Source: Proteobacteria bacterium UBA6156
Lineage (GTDB): Bacteria; Pseudomonadota; Alphaproteobacteria; UBA2136; UBA6156
Reading direction: 5' to 3'
Length of the DNA: 35,395 nucleotides
NCBI GenBank assembly: GCA_002422365.1
Contig: DIUO01000045.1
Span: 1-35,395, forward strand
Both the position numbers and the translations under genes were made by a program. Within the stretch, counting starts at the first letter, position 1. Each line of letters opens with the position of its first letter. Under the pieces are notes generated by a model that worked only from the letters and a program-made list of their open reading frames with translations, did not search any database and had not been told where the DNA came from. Of this stretch, positions 22,492 to 30,820 are shown one piece after another.

Positions 22492-23589
22492 TTACTCCGG
22501 CACCACATCGGTAAACAGCTCGGAGGCGGGGGGGCGCGGGGCGGTGGTGGCGGCTTCGGCGATGCGGTTGACCTCGGCTTTGATGGTGTCGTCGACTTGC
22601 TCGAATTCGGCTTCGTTCATGCTGAAGGTTTGCATGAGGTGTTTTTGCAGGCGGGCGATGGGGTCGCGCTGTTCTTTCACGGCGTCGACGTCTTCTCTCG
22701 TGCGGTATTTGGCGGGGTCGCTCATACTGTGGCCACGGTAGCGGTAGGTGTCCATCTCTAGCAAATAGGGCCCCTTGCCTGCGCGGCAGTGGGCGGTGGC
22801 GCGCTGGAAGGCCTCGGCAGCGGTGAGGAAGTCCATGCCGTCGACTTTTTCTCCCGGGATGCCGAAGGGTTCGCCACGTTGCCAAAGGTTACCGGCGGCG
22901 GCGCGGGGGACGCTGGTGCCCATGCCCCATTGGTTGTTTTCGATAACGAAAATGACGGGGAGCTTCCAGAGGGCGGCCATGTTGAAGGATTCGAACACTT
23001 GGCCCGCGTTCATGGCGCCGTCTCCAATAAAGGTGAAGGTGACGTTTTTGTTGAGCTGGCTCATGACATCGTTGCGGTATTTGGCGGCAAAGGCCAGGCC
23101 TGCGCCCAGCGGCACCTGTGCGGCCACAATGCCGTGGCCGCCCCAGAAGTGTTTGGAGGGTTCGAACATGTGCATGCTGCCCCCTTTCCCCTTGGAGATG
23201 CCGATTTGGCGGCCGGTGAGTTCGCCCATCACTTCTTCTCCCGTTAAGCCGCACACCAGCGCCAGCGCGTGGCAGCGGTAGCTGGTGATGAAATCGTCGC
23301 CTTCGATGCTCACGGCTTTGGCGGCGGCGGCCACGGCCTCTTGCCCGATATAGAGGTGGCAGAAGCCTTGGATTTCCTTTTGTTGGTACAAGCTGGCGGC
23401 TTTTTCTTCGAACCGGCGCATAAACAGCATTTGCTGGTGCCAGTGTTGCAATTCGGCCTGGGTAAAGGGGGCGTTGGCCGGGCTGGTGGCAGCGGCGGCG
23501 GTGCCTTTGGACGATGACTTCGGCATGGTGGGGATGACTTTCAGGCTGGAATTAGCGCCGTTTGCGGCTTGTTGTTGGGTGCGGGGCAT
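22492..23589 (-). CDS. pdhA: Pyruvate dehydrogenase E1 component, alpha subunit
   Basis: First gene of the pdh operon. The 365-residue protein has the TPP/Mg motif starting GDG at residues 189-191 (GDGAMNAGQVFESFN) and ending in NN at 218-219 (IENN). The conserved YRCHALALVCG and GKGGSMHMF substrate segments and the YRYRGHSMSDP loop are present. About 40 Ala/Ser-rich residues precede the conserved part. AAGGA lies eight bases before the ATG at 23589. Next in the operon are a small exported protein and pdhB. Confidence 0.97.
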   Translation of the reverse strand: MPRTQQQAANGANSSLKVIPTMPKSSSKGTAAAATSPANAPFTQAELQHWHQQMLFMRRFEEKAASLYQQKEIQGFCHLYIGQEAVAAAAKAVSIEGDDFITSYRCHALALVCGLTGEEVMGELTGRQIGISKGKGGSMHMFEPSKHFWGGHGIVAAQVPLGAGLAFAAKYRNDVMSQLNKNVTFTFIGDGAMNAGQVFESFNMAALWKLPVIFVIENNQWGMGTSVPRAAAGNLWQRGEPFGIPGEKVDGMDFLTAAEAFQRATAHCRAGKGPYLLEMDTYRYRGHSMSDPAKYRTREDVDAVKEQRDPIARLQKHLMQTFSMNEAEFEQVDDTIKAEVNRIAEAATTAPRPPASELFTDVVPE

Positions 23590-23832
23590 GTGATTTGATC
23601 CTTCGGATTTGGCCTTGCGATTTCGGGGGGAGAATGCCGCTGTGGGCCTTGGAATTCAAGGAAATTCGATGGTGCGGCGCACAACCGGGGGTTGGGTTTT
23701 GGGGGTTGGGTGATGGGTGGGGGGTTGTAATTTCGATTAGTGGTTCTATTTATTATTTGTTATCAACCGGCGCATCAGATTTTTTGAACAGACATAGTCT
23801 GATGCGCCATTTTGCCAAGAAAGGGCAAAAAT
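23590..23832. promoter_or_regulatory. Divergent intergenic region upstream of pdhA with an 11-bp inverted repeat
   Basis: No gene. GGCGCATCAGA (23769-23779) and TCTGATGCGCC (23798-23808) form a perfect 11-bp inverted repeat with an 18-base spacer, ending 25 bases before the ATG of the plus-strand gene. In RNA it would be a hairpin just before the ribosome-binding site; in DNA it could be an operator. The stretch 23690-23735 is G/T-rich (repeated GGGTT/GGGGG words). Confidence 0.45.
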
Positions 23833-24318
23833 ATGTACAAGCTCATCGCCGCCGCCGCCGCCATCGCCATCGCCTTCGCCGCCACCGGCGGCGCCCACGC
23901 CTTCCAGATGAAGGGCACGGTGGCCGACGTGCCGGAGGAGTTCTCGGCCCCCCTCGTCGAGGGGCTGGCGGCCTCCGGGCTGGCGACGGAGGACAAGATC
24001 CGCGGCATCGTCGCCACCGATATGGCGGTGTGCAAGCTGCACGCCGCCGACATCGAAGACGAGGACAACCCCAACTGGGTGGGCGCGACGGCGACGCTGC
24101 GCTGCCCCGACGGGCTGCGCACCGTCGTCGCCGTCGCGACGTCCTCGGCCGGCCTCCGCCTGAAGCCCGGCGAATGCACCGAGGCGGTGGATGTTCCCCA
24201 CCTCCGCAACTTCTTCGGCGGGAGCACCGCCACGACCGTGTGCTACAATCCGCACGTGGGGAGGGTGCGCTACACAATAGGGGCCAAGGTGCCGCGCAAC
24301 TACGCCGCCGCCCGGTAA
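23833..24318 (+). CDS. Exported protein of unknown function, GC-rich orphan
   Basis: A 161-residue protein with a signal peptide (KLIAAAAAIAIAFAATGGAHA, cleavage probably before F). The mature domain has four Cys (AVCKL, LRCPD, GECTE, TVCYN), enough for two disulfides in the periplasm, and no motif I know. Start is the ATG at 23833, eight bases after AAAGGG; an in-frame TTG at 23812 is the alternative. The gene is richer in G and C than its neighbours, with long GCC runs, suggesting different ancestry. The stop codon lies in the loop of an 8-bp hairpin (24307-24326), and a strong terminator follows. Confidence 0.7.
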   Translation: MYKLIAAAAAIAIAFAATGGAHAFQMKGTVADVPEEFSAPLVEGLAASGLATEDKIRGIVATDMAVCKLHAADIEDEDNPNWVGATATLRCPDGLRTVVAVATSSAGLRLKPGECTEAVDVPHLRNFFGGSTATTVCYNPHVGRVRYTIGAKVPRNYAAAR

Positions 24319-24331
24319 CGGGCGGCAACAG

Positions 24332-24374
24332 AACACCCCCACGGCCTTCGGGCCGGGGGGTGTTCCTCGTTTTT
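24332..24374 (+). terminator. Rho-independent terminator after the orphan exported protein
   Basis: AACACCCCC plus CGGCC, a TTCG loop and GGCCG plus GGGGTGTT form a long stem (24332-24364), then CCTCGTTTTT. It ends just before the stop codon of the convergent HD-GYP-like gene. Confidence 0.85.
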
Positions 24375-24377
24375 GGG

Positions 24378-26048
24378 TTAGGTGCGTTCGGACTTGATGG
24401 CGGCGGTGACATCTGGGGCGAAGGCGCCGGTGGACATGGCTTTGAGGGCTTCGGCCTTGCTCAGCGCTTTGCGGTGGGCGCGGTCGCTGGTCATGGCCAC
24501 AAAGGCATCGCAGGCGCCCAGCACTTTGGCCATGCGGGAGATTTTTTCGGCCCGCACGCCCAGCGGGTGGCCGGAACCGTCTTCGCGTTCGTACATCTGG
24601 CTGATGACCGGGATGATGGGGAGGTCGAATTCGATGTCTCCCAGCACGGCCACGGCCTGGTTGATGTGTTGCTCCATTTGGTCGCGCTCGGCGTCGGTTA
24701 ATTTACCCTTTTTAGTAAGCACACCCTGCGAAACGAGAATGCGGCCCACGCTGGACAATTGCGCGGCGTAGAAGAGGGTGGCGCGTTCTCCCACACTTAG
24801 CCCCAGGCGGTTGCCCACCTGAATAACCAGGCGCGCCACACGGCTGTGGTGGCCGGAGAGATAGGGGTCGCGGGCTTCCACCACGCGGACCAGAGCATCC
24901 ATCGTTTGGCCCAGCAATTTAACCCGCGTGCGGTTGCGCTGGCCCATAAGGTGCAGCGTGAGCGCCAGCATAAGCGAGGCCAGCACCACCATGCCCAGCG
25001 TAACGATAAGGTAAATGCCGGGTTTGTAGAGTTCCATGATGCCTAAGGCGCGCTCGGCCGCGTACTCTTGCAGCACTGCAAACGGTGTGCCGGGTATTTG
25101 GCGCACGGTGGCGAATACGGGCTTGCTGTCGATTAAACTGGGTTGCACCACGCGCACGGCGTCTCCGCCCGTGGCAAGGCGGTGCAGAACCTCGGGGTAG
25201 GGCACCGGCAGCGTGGCCAGGGCGTTACGGCCCACCACCTGTGCCTGTGTGCCGGCCTGTTGCAGCATGGCGGTGCGCTCGCCTTCGCGGTCTAGCTGGG
25301 TGGCGGCCACCAGGCGGGCCAGGTTTTCTCCTACCGGCAGGTTATACCAGAGCACGGCGACCACCGGGCCGGTGTCGTTCGGCCCCAGGGCTTGCACGGG
25401 GCGGAGGACGTCCATCGTTACCTCTGTCCCCACCCCGGTGGAGGCCACCTGGAGCGGCAGAATTTTGCCAGCGGACTGGCGTACGACGTCGGTGACGGTG
25501 CCTTCTGGCAGGGCCTGCGGCATGGCGCCAGCCTTAAGCAGCACCTGGCCGCCCGGCAGCAGCAGCTGCGCGCCGGAGAGGTTGTTGCGGGCGACAAATT
25601 CGTTCAGCAACTGCTGCATGTAGGGCTTTTGCTGCATGACGGCGCGCACCATATCGGGCTCGATACCCTGCAAGGGCGGGGTGTTGGCGGGCGAGGCCAG
25701 GCGCCCGCTTTCGGTTGCGAAAATACGGACGATTTCGGCTTTTTCGATTGTTTTGCCCATGCCTGCTTTGCTGGCGGCCCACTCGGTAAGGGTGTGGGCA
25801 CGGCCCTGGGCTTGGAGTTCGACGCGCGCGGCGGTATCGGCAACCAGTTGGCCCAGCCGCTGGCCCACAAGCAGGCTGGCAAACAGCGCCCCCACCAGCA
25901 CCGCCGCCACGATAATGACGGTGACCCAACCCACAAACGACTTAAGCGGCACCGCACCCCGGTAGGCCACATTTTGGAACTGGGCACGGGTGGCTGCCGA
26001 GAGAGCTTCTGGCTTGGCCGTTTTGTTGGTTTTTTGGGGCGCGGGCAT
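24378..26048 (-). CDS. Membrane receptor with a degenerate HD-GYP domain, next to lapG (LapD-like role proposed)
   Basis: A 556-residue inner-membrane protein. A transmembrane helix at about 38-62 and another at about 335-361 enclose a ~270-residue periplasmic region of dCache-like size. The C-terminal cytoplasmic domain follows the HD-GYP layout: the first His is kept (GHHSRVARL), but the HDIGK motif reads SSVGR (both H and D lost), and the HHE-x-x-DGxGYP motif reads MYEREDGSGHP (the HH pair lost, GYP changed to GHP). Metal-dependent c-di-GMP hydrolysis is therefore unlikely. It lies 29 bases downstream of the LapG-type gene, in one operon with the transporter. I infer that it senses c-di-GMP or binds LapG, as LapD does; this is not shown by sequence. 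Confidence 0.85.
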   Translation of the reverse strand: MPAPQKTNKTAKPEALSAATRAQFQNVAYRGAVPLKSFVGWVTVIIVAAVLVGALFASLLVGQRLGQLVADTAARVELQAQGRAHTLTEWAASKAGMGKTIEKAEIVRIFATESGRLASPANTPPLQGIEPDMVRAVMQQKPYMQQLLNEFVARNNLSGAQLLLPGGQVLLKAGAMPQALPEGTVTDVVRQSAGKILPLQVASTGVGTEVTMDVLRPVQALGPNDTGPVVAVLWYNLPVGENLARLVAATQLDREGERTAMLQQAGTQAQVVGRNALATLPVPYPEVLHRLATGGDAVRVVQPSLIDSKPVFATVRQIPGTPFAVLQEYAAERALGIMELYKPGIYLIVTLGMVVLASLMLALTLHLMGQRNRTRVKLLGQTMDALVRVVEARDPYLSGHHSRVARLVIQVGNRLGLSVGERATLFYAAQLSSVGRILVSQGVLTKKGKLTDAERDQMEQHINQAVAVLGDIEFDLPIIPVISQMYEREDGSGHPLGVRAEKISRMAKVLGACDAFVAMTSDRAHRKALSKAEALKAMSTGAFAPDVTAAIKSERT

Positions 26049-26077
26049 GGCGGCTCTCCGTGTGGTTGATTGGTAGG

Positions 26078-26698
26078 CTACGGCATGGGCCGCAGGAAGA
26101 CCCAGCGGCTGGTGCCGTTGACGGCATAATAGGGAGTATATTGCCGGATGTACTTATCCTGCAACGGTTCTGACGCAAGATTATCGAGAATATAGTTCTC
26201 GTTGTTGTATTTCACGGCCAATACGGCGTGGGGAATGTCGCGCACGGTATCGCGCAGCACCACCATGCGCAGGTCGGCATCGGCCCAGCCCAAGGCCCGC
26301 AGGGTGGCGTATTTGGCGATGGCGTAGTCTTCGCAGTCGCCGCTCATGTCGATAAATTCTCCCGGTGTGGCCCAGTAGTCGGAGCGGCCCCAGAGGCGGT
26401 CGTCGTTGATATACCAGTAGCGGTTATGCCAGCGGTGGACTTGCACCATTTGCTCGAAGCGCCCCTTGCCGCGCAGCCCTTCTACCATGGCATACCATTT
26501 TTTGCGGGCGCCCTGGCAGGCTTCGGTTTGGTTTTGGCATTGGGTGAGCAGATCTTCGGCTTGTTTGCGTGCCAGAAGGTCGACCCACTTGGGGATGCTG
26601 GCGATGCTGTTAGCCTTGATTTCGACACTGCCGAACAGACCATCGGCCCACGCCGGAACGGCGAACAAGGCGAGAGCGAGGACAACAGCGGTGCGCAT
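26078..26698 (-). CDS. lapG: LapG-type periplasmic cysteine protease (BTLCP family)
   Basis: Transglutaminase-like cysteine protease that, in Pseudomonas, cuts the N-terminal module off the adhesin LapA and releases it from the outer membrane. The 206-residue protein has a signal peptide (MRTAVVLALALFAVPAWA). The catalytic triad is Cys122 (SGDCEDYAIAKY), His157 (IPHAVLAVKY) and Asp172 (YILDNL). The residues beside the Cys, Asp121 and Glu123, match the calcium-binding pair of LapG. The conserved RYWYINDD and WATPGEFI segments are present. The ATG at 26698 (AAGG five bases upstream) gives a correct signal peptide. It lies between the HlyD-type gene and the HD-GYP-like receptor. Confidence 0.93.
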   Translation of the reverse strand: MRTAVVLALALFAVPAWADGLFGSVEIKANSIASIPKWVDLLARKQAEDLLTQCQNQTEACQGARKKWYAMVEGLRGKGRFEQMVQVHRWHNRYWYINDDRLWGRSDYWATPGEFIDMSGDCEDYAIAKYATLRALGWADADLRMVVLRDTVRDIPHAVLAVKYNNENYILDNLASEPLQDKYIRQYTPYYAVNGTSRWVFLRPMP

Positions 26699-26754
26699 TA
26701 TGACCTTATGACGTAAGGCACCAGCGGGGCCCACCGGCAGCCGGAGAGGCGGTT

Positions 26755-28302
26755 TTAGCGCTCGGTGAGGGCATCGGCGCGGGCCTTGTTGATGGGCTTG
26801 AGCAGGTATTGCATAACGGTTTTGCGGCCGGTGATGATGTCGACCTCGGCCACCATACCGCTTTTGATGGGGTAGGTGCGGCCAAAGCGTTCCAGGTAGT
26901 TCTGTTTGGTGCGTACCATGGCCTTGAAGTAGGTTTCGGGTTCTCCCGGCCGGCGCTGGCGGGCGTCGTCGGTGAAGCTGTCGGCGGAGACGCTTTCGAC
27001 CGTGCCATCCAGCCCGCCGTAGATGCTGAAGTCGTAGGCCGTTATCTTCACTTTGGCAGGCAGGCCGGGGCGGATGAAGGCGATGTCGGACGGTTTGACT
27101 TTGGCTTCGATGAGGAGCGTTTCGTTGACGGGCACAAGCTCGACAATGTTGGTATTAGGCTGCACGGCCTGGCCGACGGTGTTGACCAGCACCTGCTTGA
27201 CTTCGGCACGGATGGGGCTTTTCAGCAGGGCTTGGTCGACGCGGCTTTCTTCCGCCTTGATGCCCTGCCCGAGGCGGTTGAACTCGTCGGTGAGTTTGCC
27301 AAGCTCGTTGCGGGCTTCGTTGATGAATTTCAGCTCGCCTTCTTGCAGCTTGCTTTCGGCCTCGCGCACGGCGGCCTCGGCCGCCGGTACGGCGGTGGTG
27401 GCGGTGTTGTACTCTTTGCGGGCTTCGACCACCGCGCGTTCCAGCCGGAGGACATCGACCTTGGAGATGGCGCCGCTTTCCAGGTACGGTTTGGCGAGGT
27501 CGTATTCTTTCTGGGCTAAATTGAGCTCTTGCCCGATGCTGTTGGCTTTGCGGCGGGCGTCGTTCAGCTCTTGACGTCGTTGTTCAAGTTGTTCTTCCAA
27601 CACTTTGACAGTGCTTTGCAATTCGCTTGTACGGTTTTGGAAGAGTTTGGTCACTTCGTCGACCAGCTCCGGGTTTTGGGTGGCAAATTCGGGCGGGAAG
27701 ACCAGCTCGGTTTTGTCGACCTCGGCCTGCAGGCGGGCGATGTTGGCTTGCAGGTAATCCTGCCGGGAGGCTTTTTCTCCGAAGCCTGCGGCGGCGGCGG
27801 AGTCGTTCAGGCGCACCAGGGGGTCGCCGGGTTCGACAATTTGTCCGGCTGTTACAAAAATTTGCTCTACCACCCCGCCATTGGTGCTGCCCACGGCCTG
27901 CACCTTGCCGCTGGGGATGACCTGGCCTTGGCCGTGGCTGATTTCATCCAGCGGGGCAATGGTGGCCCACAGCAAAAACAGCCCGGCAAAGGCCAGCAAG
28001 GTGTAAAACAACAGCCGCGCGGCCGGGTGGGCGCCGCGCAGGGTGGCCTGGCGCACGTCGTCCATAAAGTCGCCATCGTGCCAGAGGTCTCCATGGAGGA
28101 CATGGTGCAGCAGGTTGCGCGCGCGTTGGCTGAAGCCGTTGCGCTCGGCCTCGCCAATGCCGATGCCGAGCTTGTGGGCCAAGGGGTTGTCGAGCAGGTC
28201 TACCCGGTTGCTTTTGGCCTTGGGCGCGGCTTTAGGCTTAATGCCCAGTTGGGCCGCGATTTGCTCTTCGATTTTACGGTTCATGTCGTTCTTGTCGGTC
28301 AT
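26755..28302 (-). CDS. lapC: Type I secretion adaptor, HlyD/LapC family
   Basis: Periplasmic adaptor linking the ABC transporter to the outer-membrane channel. The 515-residue protein has a long cytoplasmic N-terminus (about 95 residues), one membrane helix at 96-115 (RLLFYTLLAFAGLFLLWATI) and the family's PLDEISHGQGQVIPSGKVQAV. Lipoyl-half motifs follow (GGVVEQIFVTAGQIVEPGDP) with a long coiled-coil hairpin (about 180-360), and the beta-barrel ends with YPIKSGMVAEVDIITGRKTV. GGGGAG seven bases before the ATG supports this start. It begins four bases after the transporter's stop, so the two are coupled. Confidence 0.94.
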   Translation of the reverse strand: MTDKNDMNRKIEEQIAAQLGIKPKAAPKAKSNRVDLLDNPLAHKLGIGIGEAERNGFSQRARNLLHHVLHGDLWHDGDFMDDVRQATLRGAHPAARLLFYTLLAFAGLFLLWATIAPLDEISHGQGQVIPSGKVQAVGSTNGGVVEQIFVTAGQIVEPGDPLVRLNDSAAAAGFGEKASRQDYLQANIARLQAEVDKTELVFPPEFATQNPELVDEVTKLFQNRTSELQSTVKVLEEQLEQRRQELNDARRKANSIGQELNLAQKEYDLAKPYLESGAISKVDVLRLERAVVEARKEYNTATTAVPAAEAAVREAESKLQEGELKFINEARNELGKLTDEFNRLGQGIKAEESRVDQALLKSPIRAEVKQVLVNTVGQAVQPNTNIVELVPVNETLLIEAKVKPSDIAFIRPGLPAKVKITAYDFSIYGGLDGTVESVSADSFTDDARQRRPGEPETYFKAMVRTKQNYLERFGRTYPIKSGMVAEVDIITGRKTVMQYLLKPINKARADALTER

Positions 28303-28306
28303 GGTG

Positions 28307-30496
28307 TTACTCCCCCTTGCCCTTGGCAGGCGCCACGTTGACGGCCACCGGCGCCTTGACGCCGAGCTGGGCCAGGATTTTGTCGCGGGGGCCGTCGGCA
28401 ATAATACGTGCGTCGTCGACGACTATCAGGCGATCGACCAGCTCCAGCATGCTGGGGCGGTGGGTGATGATGATGAAGGTTTTGTTTTTCATCCACTTGC
28501 TCAGGCGGTCTTTCACCCAGTTTTCGCTGGTGGCGTCCATCTCGCTGGTGGGGTCGTCGAAGATGGCGACGCGGCCTTCGCGCATTACGGCACGCGCAAG
28601 GCCAATGGCTTGGCGCTGGCCGCCGGAGAGGAGTTCTCCGCGCTCGCCCACGGGGAGGTCGAGCCCCAGGGGGTGGCGGCGCACCAGGCGGTAGGCGCCG
28701 GAGACTTCCACCGCTTGCACCAGCTCGGCATCTGACGCGCTGGGGTTGGCGAGCAGCAGGTTCTCGCGCAGCGTGCCCCGGAACAAGTGCAGGTTTTGCG
28801 GGAAATAGCAGATTTGCTGGCGGAGTTCGGCGACGTCCATCTGGCCGATGTCGAGGCCGTCGATGCGGACGCGGCCTTCTTGAGGTTCGTAGAGCCCCAG
28901 CACCAGGCGGGCAATGGTGCTTTTGCCGCTGCCCGCGCGGCCAATGATGCCGACACGCTCGCCCGGTTTAATGGTAAAGCTGGCCTGATAGAGGCTGGCC
29001 AAATTGCTGCCGGGGTAGGCAAAGCTGACGGTGTCGAAGGTGATTTCTCCGCCCAAAGTGGGGTGGTGCACAAAGCGTTGGCCGTCGGCGCGTTCGACAT
29101 CGCTTTGCATGAATTTGGTGAGGGTTTCCAGCGCCACTTTGGTTTGGGTCCAGCGCACATACAGCCCGGCCACCTGGCTGACCGGGGCCATGGCACGCAT
29201 GACCAGCATGCTGACGGCCACCAGCGCACCGGTGGTCATGTCTCCGTTAATAACCCGGTAGGCGCCCCACACAATTATGACGACATACACGGTTTGGTTG
29301 CTGAAGTAGGCGAAGTTGAGCGCCAGGTTGCTCATGAACTTGATTTTGGCGGCAACGCGGCCGGTGGTGCCCACCAGCATCTCCCACACGCCTTGGGCGT
29401 GGCTGGCGCTGCCGATGGCTTTGATGTTCTCCAGCGCGTTGATGGTTTCGACAAGATGGCCGTGCTTGAGGTCGCTTTCGCGGGCGATTTCGCGGCTGAG
29501 TTCCAGCATTTTCACCTGCAACAGCGTGCACACCACCAGCACCACCGGGATGCTGATGAGCGGCAGCAGGAACAAAGGCCCGCCCAAAATGCCGATGAAG
29601 AGCACGAAGAGCAGCATAAAGGGGACATCAACCAGCGCCACAATGGTGCTGGAGGTGAAGAATTCGCGCAGGCTGTCGTAGTCGCGCAGTTGGTTGGCCA
29701 TGGCGCCTGCGCTCATGGGTTGCTGTTGCAGGCGGACGTTGAGCAGCTTGGCGTAGATTTTGCTGGCGAGCAGGATGTCGGCCCCCTTCCCGGCGATATC
29801 GACAAAATAGGCGCGGAGCTGGCGGAAGACGGCGTCGAACATATAGGCGAGCAAAGCCCCGATACCCAGCACCCACAGGGTGGCATAGCCTGCGTTGGGG
29901 ACGACGCGGTCGTAAACATTCATGGCAAACAGCGGCGCCACCAGCCCCACCAGGTTAATGACCAGCGCCGCAATGGCTACCTTATAATAGAGAGGCTTGA
30001 ATTGGGCGACTGTGCCCCAGAACCATTGGCGGGCGGTGCTGTGGAGCTCTTGGTCGAGCTGCGTGCGCAGAGTGGCGCGCACGAATATAAGAGTACCACC
30101 GTAGGCTGCGGCAAAATCTTCGGGGGTCAGGTACTCGTTTTCGGCGCCGGTGAAGGTGTCGATGGTGATAAATGTGTCGGCGCCGTCTTTGTGGGGCACG
30201 CGTTGCTTGAGGATAACCGCGCGGCCAGTGGCCATTAGGGCGACGGCGGGGAGAACTTCGGGGAGAATTTCGGTAACATTCCGGCGCACCACCCGGCTGG
30301 CAAAGCCTGCACGGCCTGCGGCGCGGGCAAAGAGCTCTGGCGTTAAGCGGTTTTTATGCAGCGGCAGGCCCGCCACCAGCGAGGCCAACGAGTGGCTGAG
30401 GCGGTAATGTTCGACCAGCCAGACTAGGCAGCCTTGAAGGCTGTCTTGCGATTGGTCTTGATATGCGGTGTGGCCGGTAGCCTTTGGGGTGGCCAT
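28307..30496 (-). CDS. lapB: Type I secretion ABC transporter, LapB/HlyB type
   Basis: Inner-membrane exporter of the adhesin. The 729-residue protein has an N-terminal C39-like domain (about 1-150) without the peptidase Cys signature, as in HlyB and LapB, a six-helix membrane domain (about 165-440), and an ATPase domain. Walker A reads GRAGSGKST, the ABC signature LSGGQRQ, Walker B VAIFDDPTSEMD, and the switch His lies in IITHRP. It is the first gene of the minus-strand Lap operon; the 200-base gap to the divergent tolC-like gene should contain its promoter. Confidence 0.96.
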   Translation of the reverse strand: MATPKATGHTAYQDQSQDSLQGCLVWLVEHYRLSHSLASLVAGLPLHKNRLTPELFARAAGRAGFASRVVRRNVTEILPEVLPAVALMATGRAVILKQRVPHKDGADTFITIDTFTGAENEYLTPEDFAAAYGGTLIFVRATLRTQLDQELHSTARQWFWGTVAQFKPLYYKVAIAALVINLVGLVAPLFAMNVYDRVVPNAGYATLWVLGIGALLAYMFDAVFRQLRAYFVDIAGKGADILLASKIYAKLLNVRLQQQPMSAGAMANQLRDYDSLREFFTSSTIVALVDVPFMLLFVLFIGILGGPLFLLPLISIPVVLVVCTLLQVKMLELSREIARESDLKHGHLVETINALENIKAIGSASHAQGVWEMLVGTTGRVAAKIKFMSNLALNFAYFSNQTVYVVIIVWGAYRVINGDMTTGALVAVSMLVMRAMAPVSQVAGLYVRWTQTKVALETLTKFMQSDVERADGQRFVHHPTLGGEITFDTVSFAYPGSNLASLYQASFTIKPGERVGIIGRAGSGKSTIARLVLGLYEPQEGRVRIDGLDIGQMDVAELRQQICYFPQNLHLFRGTLRENLLLANPSASDAELVQAVEVSGAYRLVRRHPLGLDLPVGERGELLSGGQRQAIGLARAVMREGRVAIFDDPTSEMDATSENWVKDRLSKWMKNKTFIIITHRPSMLELVDRLIVVDDARIIADGPRDKILAQLGVKAPVAVNVAPAKGKGE

Positions 30497-30820
30497 GCGA
30501 ATGCCTTCTTTTTCTAAGCTGCAGCAACGGCTGCCTGGGTTTACTCCCCTTTATAGCATTTGCTGCAAGCGGGAACTGTCAGTTTCGGGGTTTTGGCTGA
30601 TTTCGGGCCACCCCTTGTCGTGCAGGCGCCACATTCCGGCTCGTTACGCTTAAAAAGCACATAAGGTCAGTTTAATTTGTAAGAGGGCGCATATTTTGCT
30701 TGATTGCGTGTATTTTTTACATCGTTACCCCTTGCCAAGAGGGGGGTGGTCTCCTATATGTGTATGCAACAGGAGACCCAGATGGGGATCCATGCTTTGG
30801 AAAACAGGAGACTACCTACA
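30497..30820. promoter_or_regulatory. Divergent promoter region between the ABC transporter and the TolC-type gene
   Basis: About 325 bases without a convincing gene. AT-rich stretches near 30660-30720 are the likely promoter area, but no clean -35/-10 pair stands out. Close to the plus-strand gene the ribosome-binding word CAGGAGAC occurs twice (near 30770 and 30807). The first is followed by an in-frame ATG at 30782, the second by the preferred start at 30821. Confidence 0.4.

Noticed and set aside
28787..30238. 483-codon open frame antisense to the ABC transporter
   Set aside because: Shadow of a gene with Walker A, B and signature motifs.
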